A stretch of 20,853 bases of DNA from CAYVBN01 sp964538565 (lineage in GTDB: Bacteria > Pseudomonadota > Alphaproteobacteria > Rhizobiales > Xanthobacteraceae): the NCBI GenBank assembly GCA_964538565.1, contig CAZIGW010000247.1:1-20853 (forward strand). Reading direction: 5' to 3'. Below, piece by piece: positions 7,309 through 14,506 of the stretch. Below the pieces are notes generated by a model. The model saw only the letters and a program-made list of their open reading frames with translations. It ran no database searches and was not told the origin of the DNA. Within the stretch, counting starts at the first letter, position 1, and each line of letters begins with the position of its first letter. Both the position numbers and the translations under genes were made by a program.

Positions 7309-8028
7309 TCAGTTCGTCAGATCCCAGCTGACGCGGATCTGCGCGGACACCGTGATCTCGCCGGACGCGACCGGAACCGCGGCCGCGGGCGTCTCGAAGC
7401 TGCGCGCCATCGGGCGAGGCAGGGATACGGATTCTTCGGCCAGACTGTGGATCTTGCCGACCGCGATGCCGGCGGTCTGCGCGTAGAGATTGGCCCGGTT
7501 CTTCGCGTCTTCGATCGCGCGTCTGCGTGCCTCGTCGAGCACCTTCTGCGGGTCGGCAAGGAGAAACTGGATGCCGTGCATCCGGTTCACGCCGGCGGCG
7601 GCGAGGTCGTCCAGCAGCCTGCCGAGCTTGCCGAGGTCGCGCACGCGGACCGTGAACCCGTTTGTCGCCGTGTAGCCGATCACGCGGGAGCGGTCGGGAG
7701 CTCCCGTCCGCTCGACGCGGCTGTAGCGCGGTTCGACCGAGAGCCCGCTGGTCTGGACGTCTCGTGCCTCGATTCCCGACGCGCGGATCATGTCGAGCAC
7801 CTTGGCCACCGCGGTGCTGTTCTGGCGCAGCGCCGTGCTCGCGGTGTCGGCGTCGGTCGCCACCGCGGCGCTGACGAGCGCCGTATCCGGGACGGCGTGC
7901 ACTTCCCCGCTGCCGACGACAGTCAGCGTCCGTTCCCGGACCGTTTGTGCCGAAACCGCAGTCGCAGAAAGGCTGATGGAGAAAAGGAGCGCGCTTGCGA
8001 ATGCCAGGCTGGCTCTCGTGTTGGACAT
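7309..8028 (-). CDS. SIMPL domain-containing (DUF541) periplasmic protein
   Basis: 239 aa with a Sec signal peptide (hydrophobic 'LAFASALLFSISLSATAV', cleavage expected at VSA|QT after residue 27). The mature protein opens with 'RTLTVVGSGEVHAVPDTALVSAAV' and has 'ALRQNSTAVAKVLDMIRASGI', 'DVQTSGLSVEPRYS' and, near the C-terminus, 'ARRRAIEDAKNRANLYAQTAG', which is the full SIMPL/DUF541 pattern at normal length. Members are secreted or outer-membrane-associated and include BP26/OMP28 of Brucella; some form ring-like channels, but the general function is not settled. GGAG upstream of the ATG (about 8038-8035, minus strand) supports the start. It appears to be a single-gene unit that ends next to the decayed TPR region. 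Confidence 0.92.
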   Translation of the reverse strand: MSNTRASLAFASALLFSISLSATAVSAQTVRERTLTVVGSGEVHAVPDTALVSAAVATDADTASTALRQNSTAVAKVLDMIRASGIEARDVQTSGLSVEPRYSRVERTGAPDRSRVIGYTATNGFTVRVRDLGKLGRLLDDLAAAGVNRMHGIQFLLADPQKVLDEARRRAIEDAKNRANLYAQTAGIAVGKIHSLAEESVSLPRPMARSFETPAAAVPVASGEITVSAQIRVSWDLTN

Positions 8029-8109
8029 GATCTGCTCCTCGTTCTGCAGATTTGAACATTTCAGGCCTTCGTGGCTCCGGTCCTCGAAGCGCCGGTTCTG
8101 CTGCTTGAG

Positions 8110-8331
8110 CTACGGTTGCCGCGAAGAAAAGGAAAGTCCCTCAGCCGGCCTCACACCCCAGAGCGTGCAGCGTCTCGAGCCAGCGCTGGCGGCGGGCGTG
8201 GCCCTGCCGCCAGCCGCCGCCGGAGCCACGATCGCGACGATCAGTCCCAGCCCGAGCGCAAGGCTCAGCGATCGCTCGCCGAGGATGCCGAGAACGATCC
8301 AGGGGAGGAATCCGACGACAAGCCGCACCAT
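8110..8331 (-). CDS. Possible small two-helix membrane protein
   Basis: An open frame of 73 codons. Its first 40 residues form two hydrophobic segments, 'VRLVVGFLPWIVLGILG' (2-18) and 'SLSLALGLGLIVAIVAP' (21-37), separated by a short charged turn (ER). This looks like a real membrane hairpin rather than chance. The tail after about residue 45 is low in hydrophobicity and rich in Arg and Ser. AAGAG lies about 8 nt before the ATG. Immediately upstream are two near-identical 22-bp tandem repeats and an inverted repeat, which may be its control region. I do not recognise a family. It could be an intact small protein or the 5' end of a longer membrane gene that has decayed. Confidence 0.4.
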   Translation of the reverse strand: MVRLVVGFLPWIVLGILGERSLSLALGLGLIVAIVAPAAAGGRATPAASAGSRRCTLWGVRPAEGLSFSSRQP

Positions 8332-8332
8332 T

Positions 8333-8376
8333 GCAGATGCTCTTGAAGAATGATGCAGACGCTCTTGAAAAATGAC
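8333..8376. repeat. Tandem duplication of a 22-bp unit
   Basis: Two adjacent 22-bp copies, 8333-8354 and 8355-8376, agree at 19 of 22 positions; the three differences are all transitions. The conserved core is GCTCTTGAA. The array ends two bases before the possible start codon at 8331 (minus strand), so it forms the leader or operator of that small gene if the gene is real. It also contains the AAGAG that would serve as ribosome binding site, so a duplicated leader is another explanation. Confidence 0.8.
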
Positions 8377-8394
8377 GAAGCTTTCGAAACTTCG
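8376..8394. repeat. Inverted repeat adjoining the 22-bp tandem repeat
   Basis: CGAAG (8376-8380) and CTTCG (8390-8394) flank the self-complementary core TTTCGAAA (8382-8389), giving a nearly perfect 19-bp palindrome with one unpaired C at 8381. This is the shape of a dimeric regulator site, or of a short hairpin. Beyond this, 8395-8600 shows no gene that I can support. Confidence 0.5.
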
Positions 8395-8600
8395 ACCGTC
8401 GGCAATCGCCGTTCATTGAGAAGAGCCGAAGCCGTCCCGCGACGGGGGCGCCACGGCGCTGAATGCCCTTGGCGCGAACGAGCCGCTGCGCCGCCGGTAA
8501 GATGGTGTCCTTGAACACAACAAATCCCTCATGTGAAATCGTGCAGCGATTCGTTCCGACGAGAACACATGACGGGCCGACCCCGCCGGGAGCAGGGTCC

Positions 8601-8795
8601 ATGAACAGAGAAGACGAATACCAGCAGCACGCCGTCGAATGTCTCCAGATGGCGAGGACGGGTTCGACGCCGGAGATCCGGGTCCTCTTCCTCGAAATGG
8701 CGCGACGATGGGGCTTGCTGGTCGACTACGCGCAGAAGCACGGCGGCCGTTCCGTTCCGCCGCCGATGGGTTTCTCCTCGACGCGTTTCTGGTGA
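8601..8795 (+). CDS. Small conserved 'MNREDEY' hypothetical protein
   Basis: 64 aa, cytoplasmic and mostly helical. The opening 'MNREDEYQQHAVECLQMA', followed by 'TPEIRVLFLEMARRWGLLVD', matches a pattern I associate with very common 60-75-residue alphaproteobacterial proteins of unknown function (typically 'Y..HA.ECL.LA' then 'LL.MA..W..LA'). GGGAG (about 8589-8593) lies 7 nt before the ATG and supports this start; the frame is open upstream, but translation there is not similar to anything. The C-terminal 'SVPPPMGFSSTRFW' is variable. It is monocistronic, with no indication of partner genes. No function can be assigned. Confidence 0.72.
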   Translation: MNREDEYQQHAVECLQMARTGSTPEIRVLFLEMARRWGLLVDYAQKHGGRSVPPPMGFSSTRFW

Positions 8796-9109
8796 ACTGC
8801 CGAGACCTTCCGTTCACCGCGGTCACGGGCGGTGGCCGGGCTGGCGTGTGATCGGGCCAGCAGACGTTTCGCGCCCCCGCGGAGGCCGAACGGCCAGCGA
8901 ATCCGGCCCGGGAGCGATACGCGTCCGCTCGTTCGGCCGGGGTGTCATGCTGCGTACCGGCCGCGCCATCTCTGCGCCCATCTTTTTCCCCAAAGGTCTC
9001 CCATAGATCGGCGGCGAAGGTGCCCGACGGTCGCGCTCACCCGATTGCGCGAGGGATCAGCCGCTTTCGCGATACTTAGTCGTTTGCAGCAGCCACGAGG
9101 AGCTTTGCG
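8796..9109. other. Intergenic region, 314 bp, no gene supported
   Basis: No frame has convincing coding character or a ribosome binding site, except GAGGAG near 9099-9104, which belongs to the following gene. A GATACT (9071-9076) could be part of a promoter for that gene, but the nearest TTGCGC (9045-9050) is 20 nt away, too far for a confident call. Confidence 0.5.
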
Positions 9110-9559
9110 ATGCTCTCCGCCTTGCGTGCGGCCGGTCACCTGCCGCTCCGGATCTCCGTCGGCCTGGTATTCGGCGCGGCCGCCATGGTGGCTTCGATCC
9201 ATTCCGGCGCCGCGCAGTCTGCGCCCTCCGAAACGCGATCGGCGGACAATGGCTGGTGCGTCGACGAAGGTGGCAAGGGCGGATCGATCTCCTGCGCGTA
9301 CGACAACTTCCTGTCCTGCATGGTGGCGGCTCTGCGGGCGGGGGGATCCTGCGTCGAACGATCGAAGCTGACGACGGTCGATACGGACGGTGCCGCGCCC
9401 GCGAAACCGGCGCGTTCAAGCCCCGCGCCGAGGCGGAACGCCCTGGCACCGGCCGCGCGCCGCAGCCCGGCGCCGCGCAAGACGACGTTGTCGGCCGCCG
9501 ATCGCGAGAAACTGTTTCGCGAATTCATCCGCTGGGACCAGCAGCGTTCGGCCCAGTAG
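9110..9559 (+). CDS. Secreted DUF3551-like protein with Ala/Pro/Arg-rich tail
   Basis: 149 aa. An N-terminal signal sequence has a hydrophobic core at residues 14-32 ('ISVGLVFGAAAMVASIHSG') and probable cleavage near GAAQS (33-37). The mature domain has 'GWCVDEGGKGGSISCAYDNF' and 'LSCMVAALRAGGSCVE', four Cys spaced as in the small DUF3551 secreted proteins of Bradyrhizobium relatives ('YPWC...G...C.Y.....C....G..G.C'), which suggests two disulfides. The following tail of about 65 residues is rich in Ala, Pro and Arg and ends in a charged helix-like segment ('SAADREKLFREFIRWDQQ'), longer than in typical DUF3551 proteins. GAGGAG before the ATG supports the start. The function is unknown and the location is presumably periplasmic or extracellular. 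Confidence 0.68.
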   Translation: MLSALRAAGHLPLRISVGLVFGAAAMVASIHSGAAQSAPSETRSADNGWCVDEGGKGGSISCAYDNFLSCMVAALRAGGSCVERSKLTTVDTDGAAPAKPARSSPAPRRNALAPAARRSPAPRKTTLSAADREKLFREFIRWDQQRSAQ

Positions 9560-9760
9560 ATCGTCAGCCGGCCATCACTGGCGGCGATGTCGGCATCAAC
9601 CGGGATGGCGGTGCGCATCCCGCCTGACGGTTCTGTTCATCGGGGATTCATCGTTGTGACCGCCGGAGTGTTGAATTTCCGCCGTCTTGACACTTTTCCG
9701 CACGCAATTTGCCCATACGGACGGCTTGAATCTCCGTTGGGATGAAGGAGTTCCCAGGGG

Positions 9761-10537
9761 ATGTCCATGTCGGACGAAGTGTCGTATTTCTCACGGTTCT
9801 TCCTGAAATTCGTCGAAATCATCGCCGCTGGCCTCGCGACCGCCGTCAGCGGCTATCTGATTGCGCACCTCGGCAGCTTCATGTCACCTCCGGCGGCGAC
9901 CAACGTTCAGGTCGATGCGCCTGCGAGCGCCATCTCCACGAAGGTGCCGCCGCAATCGAGTTCTGCCGCGCCGATCGCCGCCGGCGAGACGCATTCGGTG
10001 CCTGCGCGCGATCCGGAGACCCTTGCGAAGCCCGCCCAGCCGATGCGTGAAGCCGCGAAGCCCTCCAGGGCTGCACCGCCCGCCAGGCGCACGAGAAGCG
10101 ACAGCGCCGTCGCGGAACGAAGGCGCGAGGAGAAATCGGTCGAAGCCCAGGTCCGTGCCGCGCTCGCCAGCGTCGATGCGGCAAGGCCCGCGCCGCTCGA
10201 GGCGACGCGACATCTGCCTGACGCGCCGCCGCCGGCGGCCTTGCCGAGTTCTCCGGCCGTCGGGGAGCCGCGGGGCGTCAAGATCGGCGAGCCGAGAGGC
10301 ACCGATGCTGCGCCGTCCGCTGCGGTGCCCCGCGCCGCGGTCCCGCCTGCCGTCGAAGCCGTGCCGCCACCGGTTGCGCCCGCGGCGCCGCCCTCGGAAA
10401 TCGCCGCGCCTGCGCCACCTGCGACCGAGCGCGAAGGCGTGTTGTCGACGCTGGCGCAAATTCCCCAATGGCTGCGCCCTGCGCCGGCCCAGCCGAGCGA
10501 CGACGTGCTGCGCCCGCCGATGCCGGTTGGGCAATGA
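9761..10537 (+). CDS. Membrane-anchored Ala/Pro-rich hypothetical protein
   Basis: 258 aa. A short cytoplasmic-like head (1-17) is followed by one hydrophobic segment, 'FVEIIAAGLATAVSGYLIAHLG' (17-38). After it come about 220 residues of low-complexity Ala, Pro, Ser and Arg sequence that is probably disordered, with a charged stretch 'RRTRSDSAVAERRREEKSVEA' (108-128) and a C-terminal 'REGVLSTLAQIPQWLRP'. AAGGAG (9745-9750) lies 10 nt before the ATG; a second ATG two codons later is possible. The layout (one anchor, a Pro-rich linker, a short conserved end) resembles envelope-spanning linkers such as TonB-like or divisome accessory proteins, but no such domain is recognisable. The low complexity could also inflate an otherwise spurious frame, though the RBS and clean anchor argue against that. 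Confidence 0.6.
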   Translation: MSMSDEVSYFSRFFLKFVEIIAAGLATAVSGYLIAHLGSFMSPPAATNVQVDAPASAISTKVPPQSSSAAPIAAGETHSVPARDPETLAKPAQPMREAAKPSRAAPPARRTRSDSAVAERRREEKSVEAQVRAALASVDAARPAPLEATRHLPDAPPPAALPSSPAVGEPRGVKIGEPRGTDAAPSAAVPRAAVPPAVEAVPPPVAPAAPPSEIAAPAPPATEREGVLSTLAQIPQWLRPAPAQPSDDVLRPPMPVGQ

Positions 10538-10846
10538 GCCTCCGGCGCCGCCTTTTTCCTGATCCGCCGGCTCTGTGACGGGCGAGCCGCCGCGGCTTTC
10601 GGCCTGTCGAACCGGCCGCCGGCCGCCGATACGCGCGGCGTCGGCAGGGGGCTCGATTCGCAGCTCTCGGTTCGTCGACGCGACAGGCGATCGGTCGTAC
10701 CGCGGCGAATTCAAGCACGTAAGTCCGAATCGTGACGATTGCCGCCGATGCGACGCGGTCGCGGGTCCCTTCCGCCAGCGGCGAATTCCACTATCTAGGC
10801 GAGGCGCGCACGCCGGGATCAGGAGCATGCCAAGGGAGAATGCAGG
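10538..10846. other. Intergenic region, 309 bp, no gene supported
   Basis: I see no coding frame with a start signal. An 11-bp direct repeat, GCGGCGAATTC, occurs at 10702-10712 and 10778-10788. TATCTA (about 10792-10797) could be a -10 element for the rhodanese gene, without a clear -35. The ribosome binding site AAGGGAG (10832-10838) belongs to the next gene. Confidence 0.5.
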
Positions 10847-11242
10847 ATGGCCAAGGGTATCAAGGAGTTGCTCGCCGAGGCCAACGCGGTGGTTCCTCGG
10901 ACGACGCCTGCGGCAGCGCAGGAGATGATGGCCAAGGGCAACGTGCTGATCGTGGATGTGCGGGATGCGCCGGAGGTGGAAAAAAGCGGAAAGATCGGCG
11001 GCGCCGTGCATGTGTCACGCGGCATGCTGGAATTCCGCGCCGATCCGGAATCGCCCTATCACGACGAGAATTTCACCAAGGACCGGACAATCATTCTCTA
11101 TTGCGCCTCGGGTGGGCGGGCGGCGCTCGGCGGCAAGGTGCTCAAGGACATGGGCTACGAGCGCGTCTACAATCTCGGCGCTTTCAAGGACTGGGTCGAG
11201 GCGGGCGGCGCCGTCGACAAGCCGATCGAGTCGGGAATGTGA
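10847..11242 (+). CDS. Single-domain rhodanese-like sulfurtransferase
   Basis: 131 aa, one rhodanese domain. 'VLIVDVRDAPEVEKSGKIGGAVHVSRGMLEF' (33-63) is the CH2A-like region. The active-site loop 'CASGGR' (86-91) carries catalytic Cys86, which receives sulfur as a persulfide. 'LKDMGYERVYNLGAFKDWVEAG' (99-120) is the standard C-terminal part. The protein has no signal peptide, so it is cytoplasmic. Such proteins transfer sulfane sulfur from thiosulfate or glutathione persulfide, or act as sulfur carriers; the loop has the six-residue length of sulfurtransferases. The AAGGGAG motif 8 nt before the ATG fixes the start. It stands alone and converges with the radical SAM gene across a 53-bp gap, so no pathway is indicated. 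Confidence 0.93.
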   Translation: MAKGIKELLAEANAVVPRTTPAAAQEMMAKGNVLIVDVRDAPEVEKSGKIGGAVHVSRGMLEFRADPESPYHDENFTKDRTIILYCASGGRAALGGKVLKDMGYERVYNLGAFKDWVEAGGAVDKPIESGM

Positions 11243-11295
11243 GCCCGGCTCTCCTGTCCCGCGCACTTCTATCTTTTATCTTTGGCCAGTTCGAT

Positions 11296-13083
11296 CTATC
11301 GCGGCGAGGCCTGCAGCAATCCCAAGGATCTCGAAGGCGTGCGTCTCGGCGCGCCGTAGGTGTCGGGAATCTTGTCGGCGTAGGCCTCGATCCAGTCGCG
11401 TGAGCCCGCTGTCTGGCGGTCATGGCGCAGCGCGTCGTCGACATGGCTGGCCGAAGCCGGATCGGAAATCACGCGCTTCATGATCCTGCGGTAGCGGAAA
11501 ACGAGCCATCCCCAGCGGGCGCAGGTGACGCCGATCTCCACGGCGCGTCTGGGATAGAAGGTCAGCGGGCTCTCGATCGGCAGGCCGCTCCGCCGCTGCA
11601 TTCGCACCTTGCGCCGGACGAATCCGAACTGCAGCGGATGCACCCCCTCGATCCTGGTCGCCCCGGAAAACACCGTGATGGCATCGAGAATCTTCTTCGG
11701 GCTGAGTCCGCAGGCGACCGCGCGACGCAGCACCGTTTCCACGTGTGCATCGGTGTAATAGAGCGCCCAGGCGTCGCGGTAGATCTGCGCCCAGGCTTCC
11801 CGTGACATGACGGCGTGATCGGTGCACACGTGTTCGAGGTCATACTTGTTCATGTCCGGATCCACCGGCACGCCGCGCGCAAGCAGGTTCTTGTGGTCCT
11901 CGGAGCCGGGCAGCGGCGTGAGGCAGAAGAACTCCAGCATGTCGATCGGCAGCTCGCGCTGGATGATTTCGATGTCTCGCGCGATCGTTTCCGGCGTGTC
12001 GCTCGGAAAGCCGAGAATGTAGCCAGCCCAGGTCAGCACCTTGGCGCGCTTCCAGGCCTGCAGCATTTCCCGGTATTCCCAGATCTTGTTCTGTCGCTTC
12101 TTGGTACCCATCAGGGATTCGGGGTTGATGTTCTCCAGCCCGATGAACACCGCGTTGCAGCCCGCCCGCGCCGCCTTCTCGATGAATCCGGGAAGGCGGT
12201 GGCACAGGGTGTCGACCTGCAGCAGCAGTCGGATCTTGAAGCCGTCCCGTTCACGCAGCTCGATCAGGCGGTCGAGAATCGCTTCCCAGTTTCTGTTGCG
12301 GGCGAAATTGTCGTCGGTCACGAAGAAGCGCGTGATCCCCTGGGCGGCGTTGGCGCGGACGATCGCCTCGACTGCGTCCGCCGTGCGGTAGCGGGACTTT
12401 CGTCCCTGCACGTTGATGATCGTGCAGAAGCTGCATTGAAACGGACAGCCTCGCCCGGCGTCGAAGCTCGCGTAGTGTCCGGCGACGCGCGTGACGACCT
12501 CGCGTGGCAGCAACGGCATCGACGACTCCGCCATGTCGGGCAGATGGCCGAGATAGTTGTAGACCGGCTTCTGCTCCCCGCGCGCGATGTCCTGCACGAG
12601 GTTCTGGATGCGTCCTTCGCTCTCGCCGGCAAACAGGGTCACGCCGAGCGCCAGGGCTTCCTTCAGATCGGGCGGGAGTTCCGGCAGCATCGCCATGCAG
12701 CCGCTGACATGAAAGCCGCCGATGACCACGGAGACCCCGGACGAGCGGAACTGCCGGGCGAGATCGAGCGCCCGGGGGAACTGGTTGGACTGCACTCCGA
12801 CCAGTCCGACGAAGCCGCTCCCGGCCGCCTTGATTGCACGCGCGATCCCGGCGACGTCGATGATGGTGTTGCATTCGTCGTAGGCGTCGATCTCGATGTC
12901 GACCTCAGGGCCCAGCACCTTCTGCTCGGAACACGCGGACAGAAGGCCGTGGAGGCTGGCGAGGCTGTTCGACGGGATGGTCGAGCGCCACCACTGGATC
13001 ACGTAGCCCCGGTCGTCGTAGTGCGACGGTTTGATCAGAACGATTCGGAACCTGCGTTTCGCATCGGCGTGGCGCTTCGGCAC
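11296..13083 (-). CDS. Cobalamin (B12)-binding domain-containing radical SAM protein
   Basis: 595 aa. Residues about 13-170 form a Rossmann-like B12-binding domain ('RFRIVLIKP' at the start; 'VVIGGFHVSGC' at 119-129). The radical SAM core follows, with the 4Fe-4S motif C213-x3-C217-x2-C220 in 'RGCPFQCSFC', then 'FFVTDDNFARN' (253-263), 'VFIGLENINP' (312-321) and 'YILGFPSDTPETI' (355-367). A C-terminal region of about 200 residues has no motif I know. The GTG start at 13083 is chosen because GGAGGTGA lies directly upstream and the B12 domain begins right after. Class B enzymes of this kind methylate or rearrange unreactive carbons; known relatives act on hopanoids, bacteriochlorophyll or antibiotics. 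The early 'GYVIQWWRSTIPSN' is distinctive, but I cannot tie it to a known product. It converges with the rhodanese gene and appears monocistronic. Confidence 0.9.
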   Translation of the reverse strand: MPKRHADAKRRFRIVLIKPSHYDDRGYVIQWWRSTIPSNSLASLHGLLSACSEQKVLGPEVDIEIDAYDECNTIIDVAGIARAIKAAGSGFVGLVGVQSNQFPRALDLARQFRSSGVSVVIGGFHVSGCMAMLPELPPDLKEALALGVTLFAGESEGRIQNLVQDIARGEQKPVYNYLGHLPDMAESSMPLLPREVVTRVAGHYASFDAGRGCPFQCSFCTIINVQGRKSRYRTADAVEAIVRANAAQGITRFFVTDDNFARNRNWEAILDRLIELRERDGFKIRLLLQVDTLCHRLPGFIEKAARAGCNAVFIGLENINPESLMGTKKRQNKIWEYREMLQAWKRAKVLTWAGYILGFPSDTPETIARDIEIIQRELPIDMLEFFCLTPLPGSEDHKNLLARGVPVDPDMNKYDLEHVCTDHAVMSREAWAQIYRDAWALYYTDAHVETVLRRAVACGLSPKKILDAITVFSGATRIEGVHPLQFGFVRRKVRMQRRSGLPIESPLTFYPRRAVEIGVTCARWGWLVFRYRRIMKRVISDPASASHVDDALRHDRQTAGSRDWIEAYADKIPDTYGAPRRTPSRSLGLLQASPR

Positions 13084-13696
13084 GGCTTCACCTCCGACGT
13101 CAACGACGCTCGTCGACGCAAAGAATGACAAGGGAAGCGATCCTGGCGTGCGCGGCTCGGACTGCGTGTCACGTTCGGACTGTATGCGTGAACTTACGAT
13201 GCCTCGTTTGCAGTTCGGCGACAAGGAGAAGCAACGCGGATCCGAACCGGAAGCGCGCGTTCTCACGAGCAATGTGACGCGCCTGCATCAGCAGACGGGC
13301 GACGCTTATGCCTCATAACGTCTGTTTGCCTGAGAATGCCCGCGCGCGCCGCCGACACGTCGCGAGGATTGCGGCAAGGCGTCCGATGCGGAACGGATCG
13401 CGAGGAATCGTCCGACGCGCGTCTCGCCGCAAGCACGCCGGTCCGGGATCCTCCGTTTGATCGGAAGGACTTGTCGCGCGCCGGCGTGCGAAGAATCCTC
13501 TGCTCCAGGAAATGTGTGCCCATGAAGCGAAGACGCGACCCGTTACCTCCGTGCGCCAGGCCGCACCCGCTAGGCTTGCGTGGTGGCGCAGACGGGAACC
13601 TGTGGCATGCGGACGCGCCGCTGGCCGACGGTATCCGGATTGAAATGAACCGGCGAATCACGCCTCGTTCGCCTGGGTCCTGAAAAAGGGTTGAAG
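13084..13696. other. Divergent intergenic region, 613 bp, no gene supported
   Basis: This gap separates the radical SAM gene (leftward) from the kinase/nucleotidyltransferase gene (rightward) and must hold both promoters. Plus-strand frames of about 95-115 codons exist, but their translations are Arg/Pro-rich, lack a usable ribosome binding site and look like chance open frames in GC-rich DNA. I could not find a convincing -35/-10 pair, repeat or hairpin. Its length is unusual for this window and could contain degraded sequence that I do not recognise. Confidence 0.5.
13088..13095 (-). promoter_or_regulatory. Strong ribosome binding site selecting a GTG start
   Basis: GGAGGTGA on the minus strand is almost fully complementary to the 16S rRNA 3' end. 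It lies 4 nt before the GTG at 13083 (7 nt from GGAGG), and decides against the longer open frame that reaches 13272. Confidence 0.8.
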
Positions 13697-14479
13697 ATGC
13701 TCCGAAAGATCCTGGTGATGGGATTGCCGGGCGCGGGAAAGACGACGCTTGCCCGGCCGCTTGCGGCACGCCTCAATGCGGTTCTGTTCAACGCCGACGA
13801 GATCCGGGCGAACATCAACAAGGATCTCGGGTTTTCCGAGCACGATCGGATCGAGCAGGCACGGCGTATGGGATGGCTGTGCGACCAGGTGGTGAGAACG
13901 GGCGGTTTCGCCATCGCGGATTTTATCTGTCCGACGCCGGAAGCGCGCCGGGCCTTCCAGAGCGAGGGCGATGCGTTCATCATCTGGATGGACCGCATCA
14001 AGGAAGGGCGGTTCGAGGACACGAATCGGTTGTTCGTGCCGCCGTCGCGCTTCGACGTGCGCGTCCCGGCCGAGGGGACGCCGGAATATTGGGTGGAATA
14101 CGTGGCCCGGCAGGTCCGGCCGGTCTTCAATTCGAAGAGACCAACCGCGCTGTTCGTCGGCCGCTACCAGCCATTCCACGAAGGACACAAGACGCTCATC
14201 GTCGAAGGAATCCGTCGGGTCGGTCAGGCATGCATCGCGGTCCGCGATACGGCGGGAATCGACGAGAAGAATCCGTTCGGGTTCGAGGACGTGCGGGCGC
14301 GCATCGAGCATGCGCTGCGCGAGCACGAAGGCCGCTTCATCGTGGTGCCGCTGCCGAACATCACCAACGTGTTCTATGGGCGCGATGTCGGCTATTCGAT
14401 CGAGCGAATCGAGCTCGATGAGAAGGTCCAGTCGATTTCCGCCACCAAGCTGCGGGGACGCATGGCGTCGGGCGCGTGA
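13697..14479 (+). CDS. Fused APS-kinase-like P-loop kinase and HxGH nucleotidyltransferase
   Basis: 260 aa, two domains. Residues 1-145 form a P-loop kinase of the adenylylsulfate-kinase/zeta-toxin type: Walker A 'GLPGAGKTT' (9-17), 'FNADEIR' (31-37) in the place of the APS-kinase LDGD-x-x-R, 'VRTGGFAIADFICPTPEARR' (66-85), and 'GRFEDTNRLFVPPSRFDV' (104-121). Residues 149-260 form a nucleotidyltransferase with 'GRYQPFHEGH' (155-164, HxGH motif) and 'ISATKLR' (247-253), closest by eye to NMN-adenylyl/cytidylyltransferase types such as archaeal NadM. ATG 13697 is preceded by AAAGGG; a TTG two codons earlier is possible. The protein may phosphorylate and nucleotide-activate a small group for transfer to a polysaccharide. 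In Campylobacter, an APS-kinase homologue and a separate cytidylyltransferase build CDP-phosphoramidate for the capsule. That parallel is inference, and NAD salvage is an alternative. It converges with the epimerase gene, 27 bp away. Confidence 0.8.
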   Translation: MLRKILVMGLPGAGKTTLARPLAARLNAVLFNADEIRANINKDLGFSEHDRIEQARRMGWLCDQVVRTGGFAIADFICPTPEARRAFQSEGDAFIIWMDRIKEGRFEDTNRLFVPPSRFDVRVPAEGTPEYWVEYVARQVRPVFNSKRPTALFVGRYQPFHEGHKTLIVEGIRRVGQACIAVRDTAGIDEKNPFGFEDVRARIEHALREHEGRFIVVPLPNITNVFYGRDVGYSIERIELDEKVQSISATKLRGRMASGA

Positions 14480-14506
14480 CCGGGCGATGCGCGCCCGCTT
14501 CGGGCG

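Noticed and set aside
9687..9719. Promoter with a perfect TTGACA (9687-9692) before the Ala/Pro-rich gene
   Set aside because: At 16-18 nt spacing the -10 position reads as a GC-rich, non-matching hexamer. The nearest CATACG is 21 nt away. One good hexamer alone is not enough.
10702..10788. Paired 11-bp direct repeat GCGGCGAATTC upstream of the rhodanese gene
   Set aside because: Two short copies 76 bp apart in GC-rich DNA, with no palindromic character or relation to a promoter that I can identify, may be chance.
13336..13683. A 115-codon plus-strand frame in the gap before the kinase fusion
   Set aside because: There is no ribosome binding site, the composition is Arg/Pro-rich and no motif is present. 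It is indistinguishable from chance open frames in high-GC DNA.
13697..14479. Bifunctional PAPS synthase (APS kinase plus ATP sulfurylase)
   Set aside because: The C-terminal domain is only about 110 residues with an NMNAT/cytidylyltransferase-like HxGH and ISATKLR pattern. ATP sulfurylase is about three times longer and has different motifs.
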